Assembly: GCA_963849635.1 (NCBI GenBank)
Contig: CAWKIA010000023.1
Span: 197,744-261,743 of the forward strand
Length of the DNA stretch: 64,000 bases
Origin: CAVRUD01 sp963849635
GTDB taxonomy: Bacteria; Chloroflexota; Chloroflexia; Thermomicrobiales; UBA6265
Direction of reading: 5' to 3'
The position numbers and the translations under genes are program-made. Each line of letters starts with the position of its first letter. Position 1 is the stretch's first letter. Positions 24,604 through 34,071 of the stretch are shown here, piece after piece. The notes below the pieces were generated by a model. That model worked only from the letters and a program-made list of their open reading frames with translations, searched no databases and had not been told where the DNA came from.

Positions 24604-25512
24604 TCAGGCGACGGGATTCACGATCTTGCCCAGACGCTCAATCTCTCCCTCAACCACATCTCCCGGTCGCAAGTAGGTCTGAGTCGTCTCGCCAACGCCG
24701 CCGGGCGTCCCCATACAGATCAGATCCCCCGGCTCCAGGGTGATAAACCCCGAAATCCACGCAATCGCCTCCGGCACCGTGAAGATCATCTCCCCGGCTG
24801 ACGAGTGCTGCTTCAGCGTTCCATTGACCCGCAGTGCCATCTCCAATCCAGTCGGATCGGGAATCTCATCCCGGGTCACCAAATACGGCCCAACCACCGC
24901 GAACGAGTCGCACCACTTGCCCACCAGCCAGTCGAAAAAGTCGTCCATCGGCCGGGTCTTCCGGTGCTCAATCCCCTTCAAGTGGCGAGCGGAGATATCG
25001 TTGAAGACCAGATAGCCACCGACATACCCGTCGGCATCCGCCAGCGAAATATCCCGCCCGCGCTTGCCGATTACCGCGGCGATCTCGATCTCGTAATCGA
25101 CCGTTTCGGAAACGGGCGGAATCTTGATCGCCTCTCCTGTCCCAATAATCGCGGTTGATGGCTTGATAAAAAACCTGGGCGTAACTTCCGCCTTGTTGAC
25201 GCCTTGCCCACCGCCCTCAGTCAGGTGTGACTGGTAGTTGCCGGCCAGACAGAGCAGTTTCCCGGGCTTCGGAATCGCCGGACCCAGCGCCGACTCGTCG
25301 AGCACGCTCGACTCAACCGTACCTGCCTGCGCACCGGCCTCGATCTGACGCAGGACCTCCGTGGCTCTACCTTCCAACGCGAGAACGTCAAGAATGTCGG
25401 CGCCAAGAGCGACGCCCAGGGCGGCTCCAGCCCGTTCAAGATCGACCAGCCTGTCCCCGGTCACTAAACCGGCCCGAAACGCCCCGTCCGCCTTGTAGCT
25501 CACCAGTCGCAT
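24604..25512 (-). CDS. Fumarylacetoacetate hydrolase family protein
   Basis: A 302-residue FAH-fold protein. It starts MRLVSYKADGAFRAGLV, with GKLLCLAGNYQSHLTEGG, then the core VSETVDYEIEIAAVIGKRGR, whose Glu residues bind the metal, and YVGGYLVFNDISARHLKG. PGDLICMGTPGGVGETT near the end is typical. Relatives hydrolyse beta-diketones or decarboxylate or dehydrate 2-oxo acids, e.g. 2-keto-3-deoxy sugar acids. Position after two Gfo/Idh/MocA dehydrogenases suggests a late step in sugar-acid breakdown (inference). ATG 25512 matches the family start. Confidence 0.87.
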   Translation of the reverse strand: MRLVSYKADGAFRAGLVTGDRLVDLERAGAALGVALGADILDVLALEGRATEVLRQIEAGAQAGTVESSVLDESALGPAIPKPGKLLCLAGNYQSHLTEGGGQGVNKAEVTPRFFIKPSTAIIGTGEAIKIPPVSETVDYEIEIAAVIGKRGRDISLADADGYVGGYLVFNDISARHLKGIEHRKTRPMDDFFDWLVGKWCDSFAVVGPYLVTRDEIPDPTGLEMALRVNGTLKQHSSAGEMIFTVPEAIAWISGFITLEPGDLICMGTPGGVGETTQTYLRPGDVVEGEIERLGKIVNPVA

Positions 25513-25531
25513 AGCATCACTCCCTCCCGGC

Positions 25532-26593
25532 TCACAACCGGACGACCCCGCCGGTGCGGGCCGACTCATACGCCGCCTCAATCACGTCCAGAACCGTGAT
25601 TGCCTGTTCGATGGTATACGCCGGCGCATCATGCCCACCGATCGCATCGACAAAGTTGCTCATCGCCAGCAAGGCCGCATGCCCATATCCACCCGGCGAC
25701 GGCGTTGCAAACCGCTCCATTTCCCAGGGAGACTTCGACCGGGCCCCAACAGTGCTATATGAGCGCGCGACATCTGTCGCGCTGTTCCACCGCACCCAGC
25801 CATTCTGGCCATAGATGGCTGGCTCCGGTGCATCATCCCCAAACGGCGAAGGCTCGGCGGTCGGGAGCAGATACCCGTAATTGAGTGAGGCCAACCACCC
25901 GCCCGGGAAGCGCAACCCAACCGCCGCCACGTCCTCGACATCCACGGCGGCTTCCCCAGAATTCGCGGTCAGGGCCGTCACTGTCTCAGGTCGCTGCCCG
26001 ACGATGTGAAGGAGCAGATCAACCATGTGGCAACCAAGCCAGTGAAAGATCCCGCCGCCGCTGACCGCATCATCGAAGAGGTAGCCGTACGGACCGTCCG
26101 GCTTGCGCCACTTGATGGTCGTCGTCGCCGTCGTCATGTGCGCAAACGTCAACGGACCGAGCACACCCTCTTGAACCAACCGCCGGGCATAGGCCGTCGT
26201 CGGGTAGAACCGCGACTGATACCCAAGAGTAACGATCAGCCCCTTCTCGGCAACCATCTCCGCGACCGGCCGCAGATCGGCGGCCCGCCGCGCGGTCGGT
26301 TTCTCGATCCAGAGATGGATCCCGGCGCCGGCCAGAGCCTCAAGGGTCGCACCCATCTCATTGTTCCGCAGCATCACCTGGGCCGCGTCGAACTGCACGC
26401 CATTGAGTAGGTCATCCAGCGAGCGGAAGACCGGCACACCATCGAAACCCGGCAGGCTCGTCCGCGGGTCCTCCGGCCGCGCCAGAAATCCTACAACCTC
26501 GATCCGATCGCGCATCAGCCCCAACGTACCGCGGTATGCCTCCGCGTGCATGTGTTCGACCCCGAGCTGAACCATTCGGATCATCCCGGCCAC
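25532..26593 (-). CDS. Gfo/Idh/MocA family oxidoreductase
   Basis: A 353-residue NAD(P)-dependent sugar-type dehydrogenase. The N-terminal nucleotide domain (IRMVQLGVEHMHAEAYRG) lacks the plain GxGxxG of many relatives. The hallmark EKP occurs in LWIEKPTARRAADL, followed by TLGYQSRFYPTTAYARRL. The substrate domain has SGGGIFHWLGCHMVDLLLH, where the His residues correspond to the catalytic region. Neighbour of a second, distinct member (26624) and of the FAH gene, spaced 20-30 bp, in one operon. Substrate unknown. Confidence 0.85.
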   Translation of the reverse strand: MAGMIRMVQLGVEHMHAEAYRGTLGLMRDRIEVVGFLARPEDPRTSLPGFDGVPVFRSLDDLLNGVQFDAAQVMLRNNEMGATLEALAGAGIHLWIEKPTARRAADLRPVAEMVAEKGLIVTLGYQSRFYPTTAYARRLVQEGVLGPLTFAHMTTATTTIKWRKPDGPYGYLFDDAVSGGGIFHWLGCHMVDLLLHIVGQRPETVTALTANSGEAAVDVEDVAAVGLRFPGGWLASLNYGYLLPTAEPSPFGDDAPEPAIYGQNGWVRWNSATDVARSYSTVGARSKSPWEMERFATPSPGGYGHAALLAMSNFVDAIGGHDAPAYTIEQAITVLDVIEAAYESARTGGVVRL

Positions 26594-26623
26594 CTCCTCG
26601 TGAATTCCAACGTGGAACGCATC

Positions 26624-27673
26624 CTATCGAATCTCGACCAGGCGACCGCCCTGGGCGCTGGAGGCGAGGATGCCGTCGATAATGGCGACCGTATCCCGCG
26701 CATCGCGCGCATCGGACCGAGTCTTACCCCCATGGCGCAGGCAGTGGATCAGATCCTCATAGGCACCCTGCAGGGCACCCGTCATCACCATGCTGGCCGG
26801 GAAGGGGCGCTGTACCAGTTCGCCGGTCTCCTGATCCAGCGTCCAGAACTCGGTGACAGCCGGATTGATCCTGATCCGCCCAGCGGTTCCCAGCACATCC
26901 CACTCGGTGTGCCCGATCTTGCCCTTGGTGCCGTTGTACAGGCCGCGCACCCCATTGGCGAACTCGATATAGGCCGTGGCGCCCGGCTCGGAGGAGGGGT
27001 CGCGTCCACCGTCGCCACGGTACGCGGTGAAATCGTCAAATCCGGGCTCCAAACAGCCAAAAACCCGTACCGGAGAGGCGCCGGCATACCAGCGCATCAG
27101 GTCGAGGATGTGGGTACCGTTGCGAAAGAGCATCGCCCGCTCGCCATGGAGCGTACCCGTCACCGTGAGTACCTCCCCGATCCTGCCGGCGTCAATCAGC
27201 TCTTTGACCCGGCCGTAGAATGGGTCCCAGCGCCGGGTGTGCTCGACCGCGACGACTGTCCCCGCCTTCTCGATCGCAGCGATCATCCGGTCGGCATCAT
27301 CCAGCGTCGTCGCCAGCGGTTTCTCGCACATGATCGCCGGAATGCCTCGCTCAGCAGCAGCAATCACCAGATCAGCGTGCTTGTCATCCGGTGTGCATAC
27401 CCCGAGGACATCGATCTCCTCCGACGTCAGCATCTCGCTGGCGTCGTTGTACACCCGGAGGTCAGGCCAGGTAGCACCCCACTGATCGACAAACCGAGAC
27501 GTTGCCTCAGGCAGGAGATCGCAGACTGCCGCAAGCGTCACCCCAGGAATCCGGGCTAGCGCCGACGCGTGAGAATAGGGCAAGGGATGCCGTCCACCCG
27601 CCAAACTTGGCGTCATCGGTGCACTCGTAATAGCGGACAGCCCGATCAACGCACATCGCAACTCCGTCACCAT
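26624..27673 (-). CDS. Gfo/Idh/MocA family oxidoreductase
   Basis: A 349-residue dehydrogenase. RCALIGLSAITS opens the Rossmann domain, IDVLGVCTPDDKHADLVI follows, and the hallmark is IMCEKPLATTLDDADRMI. The substrate domain carries VVAVEHTRRWDPFYGRVKEL and FRNGTHILDLMRWYAGASP. ATG 27673 follows GGAGG; the longer frame upstream is family B repeat, not gene. Together with the adjacent paralogue it may form a two-dehydrogenase pathway, e.g. an oxidation followed by a re-reduction of a sugar (inference). Confidence 0.87.
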   Translation of the reverse strand: MVTELRCALIGLSAITSAPMTPSLAGGRHPLPYSHASALARIPGVTLAAVCDLLPEATSRFVDQWGATWPDLRVYNDASEMLTSEEIDVLGVCTPDDKHADLVIAAAERGIPAIMCEKPLATTLDDADRMIAAIEKAGTVVAVEHTRRWDPFYGRVKELIDAGRIGEVLTVTGTLHGERAMLFRNGTHILDLMRWYAGASPVRVFGCLEPGFDDFTAYRGDGGRDPSSEPGATAYIEFANGVRGLYNGTKGKIGHTEWDVLGTAGRIRINPAVTEFWTLDQETGELVQRPFPASMVMTGALQGAYEDLIHCLRHGGKTRSDARDARDTVAIIDGILASSAQGGRLVEIR

Positions 27674-27698
27674 GTCCTCCCTAAGACCTTCGAAAACG

Positions 27699-27951
27699 CC
27701 GGCGTTTGGCGCCCGGCGTTCGGCGTTCGGCGTTCGCCCGCCCCGACCCGTCATCCTGAGCTTGCGAAGGATCTTGGCCGCCGCGCGGCCTTTGCTGCCG
27801 ACCCCGACAAATCGCATCATCCGAGAAGCCTCGCCTACTCGAACGAGCACGACAGGCGGTAAACCGCCAAGATCCTTCGCAAGCTCAGGATGACGGTAGG
27901 TAAGTGCGACGCTCCTCCTGAACGCCGAACGGCCGAACGCCGAACGCCGAT
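27699..27951. repeat. Family B repeat, copy 3, inside an outer CGGCGTTCGGCGTT palindrome
   Basis: The inner 27750-27894 element has gtcatcctgagcttgcgaag at the left and cttcgcaagctcaggatgac at the right. Outside it, ggcgttcggcgttcggcgtt-like tandem units (about 27700-27737) are mirrored by gaacgccgaacgccgaac-like units (about 27919-27949), so two repeat families are nested. It fills the gap between the permease and the dehydrogenase. Confidence 0.8.
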
Positions 27952-27952
27952 A

Positions 27953-28963
27953 TCACCGCTTGCCCTGACGCGGATTGAGCGCATCGGCGACGCCGTCGCC
28001 GAAGAAGTTGAAGCCGAGGATCAGCAGCGTCAGCACCGCTCCCGGGATGATCACCAGGTGCGGGTAGTAGCGCCATTGGTCCAGGTTGGCGTTGATCATC
28101 TGGCCCCAGGAGGGTGTCGGCGGCTGGATGCCAACCCCCAGGTAGCTCAGGGCCGATTCAGCCAGGATCGCGTTGCCGTAGTTGACGCTGACGGCAACGA
28201 TGATCGGCGCGATCGAATTCGGCAGGATGTGGCGCATGAGGATCGTCGGGGTCGCCGCGCCCATCGATCTGGCTGCCTCGACGAACTCGCGCTCGCGCAA
28301 GGAGAGCACCTGGGAGCGAATCAGGCGGGCATAGCTAGACCAGCTGACGGCGGCAAGCGCCCCGAAGACGACGATGAAATCGACCGCCTCGCGGTTGGCG
28401 AAGAACCCGATTCCCGTCGCCTCACTCAGATCCTCCATCCGGTCCGCGACCGGTGGCCGCAGCGTGGCATTGAGAAAGGCGGCCAGGAGGAACGGCGGAA
28501 ACGCCTGCAGCAGGTCCGCAAGGCGCATCAGGGAACTGTCGACCCAGCCGCCCAGATACGCGCTGACCAACCCGATCGCGGTGCCCAGCCCGGCCGAGAT
28601 CAACGTCACCAGTGTAGCGACGAGTAAAGCCGTCCGCGCTCCGGCCAGAATGCGGCTGAACAAATCCCGCCCGATTTCGTCCGTACCGAACCAGTGATCG
28701 CGACTCGGCGATTCCGAGATTCGCATCAGGTCCTGGAAGAGCGCGTCTTGCGGAGCCAGGGCATCGCCGAAGGCCGCCAGAAAGACGAAGAGCAGGACGA
28801 TGATGCCGCCGAATACTCCCATCCGGTTCGCCAGCAGCCGGCCGAGCGCGGACCGCCACGGTCCACGCACCCGGTATGACCGTTCTAACGGCATCACCGC
28901 CCCGGCGAGGTGTCCCATGGTGCGGACTGAATCTACTCTCGCTTCGCTCGCTCGCTCAGTCAT
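27953..28963 (-). CDS. ABC transporter permease, DppC/OppC type
   Basis: A 336-residue inner-membrane permease. The N-terminal helix MGVFGGIIVLLFVFLAAFGD is followed by SRDHWFGTDEIGRDLFSRI, the DppC signature. The EAA loop that contacts the ATPase is EFVEAARSMGAATPTILMRH ending in ILPN. Further helices include HLVIIPGAVLTLLILGFNFF. ATG 28963 overlaps the stop of the DppB-type gene (ATGACTGA), indicating coupling; the longer upstream frame is out of context. No ATPase subunits lie in this operon, so they must be encoded elsewhere or shared. Confidence 0.88.
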   Translation of the reverse strand: MTERASEARVDSVRTMGHLAGAVMPLERSYRVRGPWRSALGRLLANRMGVFGGIIVLLFVFLAAFGDALAPQDALFQDLMRISESPSRDHWFGTDEIGRDLFSRILAGARTALLVATLVTLISAGLGTAIGLVSAYLGGWVDSSLMRLADLLQAFPPFLLAAFLNATLRPPVADRMEDLSEATGIGFFANREAVDFIVVFGALAAVSWSSYARLIRSQVLSLREREFVEAARSMGAATPTILMRHILPNSIAPIIVAVSVNYGNAILAESALSYLGVGIQPPTPSWGQMINANLDQWRYYPHLVIIPGAVLTLLILGFNFFGDGVADALNPRQGKR

Positions 28964-29894
28964 GGCCCAATCGCACCCGGGGATCGAGTACTCCATAGAT
29001 GACATCGACGACGAGATTCATGACCATGATCCACACGGCACTGACCAGCGTCGCCCCTGTCAGGAGCGGGTAGTCGCTGGTCCGGATCGCCGAAAAGAAG
29101 AGCTGGCCAAGGCCAGGGATCGCAAAGGCGCTCTCGACGAAGATCGAACCACCGAGCAGGTAGCCGAGCGTCAGGCCCAGGCTCGTCACCGCCGGCGCGA
29201 GGGAGTTGCGCAGGACGTGGACCACGAGGATGTGCCACTCCCGCAGCCCCTTGGCCCTGGCCGTCCGCACGTAGTCCTGGCTGAGCACATCGACCACGCT
29301 CGACCGCGTCTGCCGGATCACGCTCAGCAGGGGGCCGGCGCTGATGATCGATGCCGCAACCAGCGTCTGAATACTGAAGAACCCGTGCCACCCAGTGGGA
29401 GTGGAGATCAAATCCAACTTCAGCACAAGGAGCACCATGACCACGGGCGCTAACACGAACGCGGGCACACTGTGGAGCAGCACCCCGAAGACCCCGATCG
29501 TCGCGTCGGGCCAGCGATGGTGCCAGAGTGCCGCCACAATCCCAAGGCCAATCCCGAATACGCCGATGAGCACGATCGAGGCAAGCGTAAGCTGCGCGCT
29601 GACTGGCAGCGCATTTCCGATCAACTCCCCGACACTCACCCGCTGGATATACGATCGCCCGAAGTCGCCCTGCAGCGCGTGCCAGAGGTAGTCGCCGAAC
29701 TGAACAATTAGAGGACGGTCCAACCCGTACTGATGGCGCAGGCTCTCGTAGACCTCGTTGCTCGTCCAGTTCTCCCCCATGATCAGCCGGATCGGATCAC
29801 CCGGCCCGTAGTAGCTGAGCACGAAGGTGACAAACGAGAGGAAGAGCAGCATCGGGATGAAGACCAGCAACCGCCGGATGACGAAGACGAGCAT
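28956..29894 (-). CDS. ABC transporter permease, DppB/OppB type
   Basis: A 312-residue permease with the usual start FVIRRLLVFIPMLLFLSFV, the periplasmic loop YYGPGDPIRLIMG and the EAA loop SQDYVRTARAKGLREWHI. The last helix ends VMNLVVDVIYGVLDPRVRLG. All are typical of DppB. It forms the pore with the following DppC-type protein and receives substrate from the binding protein at 30087-31854. The oligopeptide family also moves nickel and oligosaccharides, and the operon context favours a sugar-like substrate. Confidence 0.88.
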   Translation of the reverse strand: MLVFVIRRLLVFIPMLLFLSFVTFVLSYYGPGDPIRLIMGENWTSNEVYESLRHQYGLDRPLIVQFGDYLWHALQGDFGRSYIQRVSVGELIGNALPVSAQLTLASIVLIGVFGIGLGIVAALWHHRWPDATIGVFGVLLHSVPAFVLAPVVMVLLVLKLDLISTPTGWHGFFSIQTLVAASIISAGPLLSVIRQTRSSVVDVLSQDYVRTARAKGLREWHILVVHVLRNSLAPAVTSLGLTLGYLLGGSIFVESAFAIPGLGQLFFSAIRTSDYPLLTGATLVSAVWIMVMNLVVDVIYGVLDPRVRLGHD

Positions 29895-29910
29895 CGCGTC
29901 GCTCCGCTAC

Positions 29911-30086
29911 GAGGGGGACAAGGCTGACGCCGTGCGGGGACAGGCTTGCGGCTGAGGGGGACAGCCCTGCGGGCTGAGGCGGAGAGGGAGAGAGACACGA
30001 TCGCTGTCCTACTCCCTCACGGCGTCAGCCGTGTCCCCCTCAAGGCTTTAGCCTTGTCCCCCTCAGCGCCGCAGCGCTGTCCCCCT
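29911..30086. repeat. Family E repeats (GGGGGACA-linked hairpins)
   Basis: Units such as acagccctgcgggctga, acggcgtcagccgt, aaggctttagcctt and agcgccgcagcgct are separated by tgtccccctc or its inverse. The left half runs inverse to the right half, giving a large cruciform-capable block between binding-protein and permease genes. Confidence 0.65.
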
Positions 30087-31854
30087 CTATTCCGCCGCGA
30101 TGTACATCTTGTGGATGCTGTGCCAGATGCGGCCCATGGCAACCTTCATGCCGCGGACCTGGGGCTTGAAGAACCAGGTCGAGGTGCCACGGAACGGCGC
30201 CAGGAAGACGGCGTCCTGGGAGATCGTCTGGTCGATCTGTTCGTAGAGGCCGCAGCGGGCGGCCTCGTCGGTCTCGGCGTCTGCCTGGGCGATCAGGTCG
30301 TCCAGGGCGGATTGGAGTAGCCGGTGATGTTGGCGCTGGAGCCGGTCTTGGCGACGTTGGAGATGTAGGACGGGTCCAGGAAGGCGGCGCCGAAGCTCAG
30401 GCGGAAGATCGCCGCCGCCCTCGGTCGCGTTGATGAAGTCGACCTGCTCCTGGACGCTGTTGAAGACCTGGCGGACCAATTCGACCTCGACGCCCAGGTT
30501 CTGCTGGAGTTGCTGCTGGATCACGGTCGCTACTCGACCCCAGGTGCCCAGCGCGGTCGCGCCGCCCTGCTCCGAGATGATGATCGTGATCTTGGGCAGT
30601 GCGTCAACTCCGCCGTAGGTCGACTCTGCCAGGAGGGCCTTGGCCGCCTCGACATCGTAGGCCGGCTGCCACTGCTGGTCGCCGCCGCAGAGGAAACCGG
30701 GGCGGAGGATGCGCGGCTGGGCCGGGTAGATCCCGTTCAGGCCGGCGACCGAGATCGCGTTGAGATCAAGCGAACTGGCAAATGCCTGGCGGACCTTGAC
30801 GTCCTCGAACGGTGGCTTGAAGGTGGCAAAGCCGAAGTACCAGGTCGCGTCGGCCGTCTCCCAGTAGAGTTCCTCGGCCCGGTCGCCGTCCGGCTTGGTC
30901 GCCTGGGCGAACTCGGCCGGCTGGCAGACCATGCCGTCGATCTCGTCGTTGTCATACTGCACCAGTTGGGTCTGCGGATCGGCGACGAGGGCAATCTCGA
31001 TCCGGCTGAGCTTGGCCGGATCGCGGAACCAGTGCTCGTTGCGTTCCAGGGTCATGGTTGCCTGGTCGCCGGGTGTGAACTCGGTCACCTTGAAGAAGCC
31101 CGAGGTCACCGGCGTGCGCCACCACTCCTCGCCGCCGCTCGTCACGTTGTCCGGCTTGAGAATGCAGACCGTGAGGTGGCCGGCCAGCGCGGGGAAGTAG
31201 GGAACCGGCCGAGGTGAGGGTGAACTCGACCGTCTGCGGATCCTTGACGACGACGCCCGAGAGGGTCGTCGTGGCGCCGTCCCGCACCTCCTGATAGCCT
31301 GCTATCTTGCCGGTCGAGATATCGGCGCCGACAGAGAGCGACAGGGGGTTGGCGATCCAATCGTAGGTCCACTTCACCTCTTCGGCTGTGATCGGGGTGC
31401 CATCGGAGAACATGGCGTTGGGGTTGAGCGTGAAGGTCCAGACGGTCGCGTCCGGCGAGCTTTCCCAGCTATCCGCGATACCCGGCACCAGGGTGCCATC
31501 GGTTTCGACCCGGGTGAGGCCCTGGTAGACCATCATCTGGAGTTGCCAGAGGTCACCGCCATAGGTCGGCGGGTCCATCCGGAACGGGGATGGGGTCACC
31601 ATCCGCAGCACCTGCTGATCGTCCGGGGCGGGGGTGCCGTCCGCCCGCGGTGCGCTGGGCTCCGGCGCCGCATCCTGGGCGAACGCGGAGCGAGCTGGGC
31701 GTGAGGCAAGAGCGGCCGCGACCGCGCTCGCGCCAAGCCCCATCGCCGCCGCCCGGCGCATGAACGTCCGCCGATCGATCAAGCCCGACAGAAATGCCCC
31801 GGTAAGCATCGTCCCGTCGTCGCGCCGGTATGCCGAAGTTGCCGACGTTGCCAT
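30087..31854 (-). CDS. Peptide/sugar-type ABC substrate-binding protein (three frameshifts)
   Basis: An SBP family 5 protein of about 589 residues after joining frames (shifts near 31203, 30425 and 30320). It has a twin-arginine-like signal, IDRRTFMRRAAAMGLG, with the cleavage region RSAFAQDA. Core blocks: YQGLTRVETDGTLVPGIADS, SPDATVWTFTLNPNAMFSDG, TPITAEEVKWTYDWI and VRQAFASSLDLNAISVAG. The last part, IFRLSFGAAFLDPSYISN, appears only in a third frame between two compensating shifts. ATG 31854 follows GGGAGG. It delivers substrate to the two permeases downstream. Confidence 0.87.
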
Positions 31855-31963
31855 GTGGACCAACCTCCCGACGTGGCCGCTGGTGCGGCGGTTTGCCCCC
31901 GACGGCAACCCTTGCCGTCGCTTTCACGCATGGTGGTGCCCGAACCCTCCGCCGGCCGGCTAA

Positions 31964-32716
31964 TCAGTCGTTGGCGGCGGGCAAGTCGGTATGTACATCT
32001 CCGGCGGCGTCGAAAAGAAGGTGCCAGGTCGGACGAAAGCCGAGGCGCCGCGCGGTCGAATCAAAGTGGGCCATCAGGCGCTGCTGTGCCAGGAGGCCGT
32101 CGCGTCGCAGCACCGCCTCCGCCAGGGCGGCGTGCTCCGCCAGATCGATCGCGCTGCGCTCCTGGCTTAGCCCCTTGCGATGGCCACCGTGGGCGACGGC
32201 CAGGGCGTAGACCGCGTCGAGCATGGCGGCGATGAGGCGGTTGTCGACGTGGCGCATGATCACGCGGTGCATGCCCAGGTCTTCGGCGGTGTAGGGCTCC
32301 CCGCCGGCCACCCGGAGGCGCATCCCTTCGAGGAGTTCTCGAATCTCGTCGAGGTCGTCGTCGGTCAGGCGGGCGACGGCCTGGGGGATGGCGGAGATCT
32401 CGAGGATGCAGCGGGCCTCGGTCAGTTCGCGCTGGTTGAAGCTCAGGAGGAGCGACTCGGTGGTGAAGTTGCGGACGTAGGACTCGGCGGCGAAGGAGCC
32501 GACGAAGCGGCCGACACCCTTGCGGGTCTCGATCGCGCCGACGGCTTCCAGCGCGCGCAGGGCCTCGCGGACGGCGGGCCGCCCGACTCCTAGCTGTGTG
32601 GCGAACATCTCTTCGCCCGGCAGGCGGTCTCCTGGCTGGAGCCCGTTGTCGGAGATGAACTGCTTGAGGCGATCGCGGATATCGTCGTGCACCGCCGACC
32701 GTGGGATGGTCTGCAT
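31964..32716 (-). CDS. FadR/GntR family transcriptional regulator
   Basis: A 250-residue repressor-type protein. The N-terminal GntR winged helix reads PGDRLPGEEMFATQLGVGRP and VREALRALEAVGAIETRKG. The C-terminal FCD domain has RCILEISAIPQAVARL, EDLGMHRVIMRH and LAEHAALAEAVLRRD, whose Asp/His pattern binds a metal and a carboxylate effector in relatives. It is the first gene of the minus-strand transporter/dehydrogenase operon and probably its local regulator, released by a sugar-acid-type effector (inference). An 18-bp palindrome overlaps its promoter region. Confidence 0.88.
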   Translation of the reverse strand: MQTIPRSAVHDDIRDRLKQFISDNGLQPGDRLPGEEMFATQLGVGRPAVREALRALEAVGAIETRKGVGRFVGSFAAESYVRNFTTESLLLSFNQRELTEARCILEISAIPQAVARLTDDDLDEIRELLEGMRLRVAGGEPYTAEDLGMHRVIMRHVDNRLIAAMLDAVYALAVAHGGHRKGLSQERSAIDLAEHAALAEAVLRRDGLLAQQRLMAHFDSTARRLGFRPTWHLLFDAAGDVHTDLPAAND

Positions 32717-32758
32717 TGCTGCCCTCGAACCGGCCTTCGTCGGTGTGATGGTGTCTGG

Positions 32759-32806
32759 TTGTCAGATGTCTTACAAGAGTTTCGCCTGATCCCCAAACCT
32801 TGTCAA
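32759..32806 (-). promoter_or_regulatory. Promoter and candidate FadR-type operator of the catabolic operon
   Basis: On the minus strand, TTGACA (32806-32801) is followed after 17 bp by GAAACT (32783-32778). Directly downstream is the imperfect palindrome TTGTAAGACATCTGACAA (32776-32759), in which 14 of 18 bases are symmetrical. It sits about 45 bp before the regulator's ATG. Autoregulation is inferred. Confidence 0.5.
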
Positions 32807-32980
32807 TACTGGTCTGCCGGGATGTTTGTCTTTCTCATTACCATGACTCCCTAGAAGCAGTCGCTTCCGGCCAACACAGCTGGCCGCCAAACGATTCCAT
32901 AACTACTGTGTTATATAGGCGGGCGAGTGATCCGGACGTCACCATTGACGCCCCTGGACTCTAGCGAGAGGAGCACGCAC

Positions 32981-33388
32981 GTGGAATTCAAGCTGGAATT
33001 GGTGCCGATCCCAGTCACCGATGTCGACCGGTCCAAGGCCTTCTATAGCGACCAGGCTGGCTTCGTCGTCGATGTCGATACGGGCTTGCATGATGGCTTT
33101 CGCTTCGTCCAGTTGACCCCACCCGGCTCCGCCTGTTCGATCGGCATTGGGGTAGGCATCGCGGAATCGCCGCCAGGGTCAGCCAGGGGCCTGCTCCTGG
33201 TGGTCGCGGACATCGACGCGGCCCGCACGGAGTTGGTCGCTAAAGGACTCGATATCGGTCCGGTCCAGCGTTTCGAGGGCGGCGAGTGGATCGACGGGAA
33301 GGGGGGAGATTGGAACTCCTTCGCCCGCTTCAGTGACCCAGATGGCAACACCTGGGCCCTGCAGGAGCGCCCAGCATCGGCGACATAA
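32981..33388 (+). CDS. VOC family protein
   Basis: A 135-residue glyoxalase/bleomycin-resistance-fold protein: LELVPIPVTDVDRSKAFYSD, GFRFVQLTPPGSACSIGIG, LLLVVADIDAARTEL and FARFSDPDGNTWALQE. GTG 32981 is chosen for the GAGAGGAG site; the longer frame upstream has none. It is followed 53 bp later by a RibD/DHFR-like gene in the same direction. The metal-binding residues of classic glyoxalase I are only partly present, so its chemistry is open. Confidence 0.8.
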   Translation: MEFKLELVPIPVTDVDRSKAFYSDQAGFVVDVDTGLHDGFRFVQLTPPGSACSIGIGVGIAESPPGSARGLLLVVADIDAARTELVAKGLDIGPVQRFEGGEWIDGKGGDWNSFARFSDPDGNTWALQERPASAT

Positions 33389-33441
33389 CGCATACCAAGA
33401 TTCAAGTACCGGCAGTGCCACCTTGAAGTAGGAGAGCGGAA

Positions 33442-34062
33442 ATGGGCAAAGTCGCGATGGAACTCTCGGTGTCGCTCGACGGCTTCATCACCGGGCCGAA
33501 TGACGGTCCGGAGAATGGGCTCGGCGACGGTGGTGAGCGCCTCTTCGCCTGGTTTGAGGCGGGTGACACCCCGTTCCAGTTCCAGGAATCTGACCCGACC
33601 ATGCACGTCTCGGCGGCGAGCGCCGCGATTATGCGCGAGGATTTGCCGAACTATGGGGCATTAGTCACCGGCCGGCGGACCTTCGACATCGCCCACGCCT
33701 GGGGCGGCAACCCGCCGCTCGGGCTGCCGACCTTCGTATTGACCCACGGCAACTTCCCCCCGGAGTGGACCCAGCCGGGGTCGCCGTTCACCTTCGTCAC
33801 TGACGGCCTCGCCTCCGCGATCGAGCAGGCCAAGGCGGTCGCGGGCGAGAAAAACATCAGCGTCACTGCCGCCAGTCTCGTCCAGCAGGCGATCAGCCTG
33901 GGGCTGCTGGACGAGATCAACATCAACCTGGTGCCGGTCCTCCTCGGCAGCGGTCGCCGCCTGTTCGACAACCTGGGCGACGCCCCGTTCGATCTCCAAC
34001 AGGTGCGCGTCGTTGAGACGCCGTCCGTGACCCACCTCCGTTACCGGGTGGTCAAACCTTGA
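33442..34062 (+). CDS. Dihydrofolate reductase family (RibD C-terminal domain-like) protein
   Basis: A 206-residue protein opening with MGKVAMELSVSLDGFITGPN, the characteristic start of the RibD-C/YwjB group. NYGALVTGRRTFDIAHAWGG and VTAASLVQQAISLGLLDEIN follow, then LVPVLLGSGRRLFDNLG. The family binds NADPH; most such stand-alone members have unknown substrates, and true DHFR function is unlikely. Preceded by AGGAGAG-like sequence. Convergent with the VOC/CGNR pair. Confidence 0.85.
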   Translation: MGKVAMELSVSLDGFITGPNDGPENGLGDGGERLFAWFEAGDTPFQFQESDPTMHVSAASAAIMREDLPNYGALVTGRRTFDIAHAWGGNPPLGLPTFVLTHGNFPPEWTQPGSPFTFVTDGLASAIEQAKAVAGEKNISVTAASLVQQAISLGLLDEININLVPVLLGSGRRLFDNLGDAPFDLQQVRVVETPSVTHLRYRVVKP

Positions 34063-34071
34063 GCTACGGAG

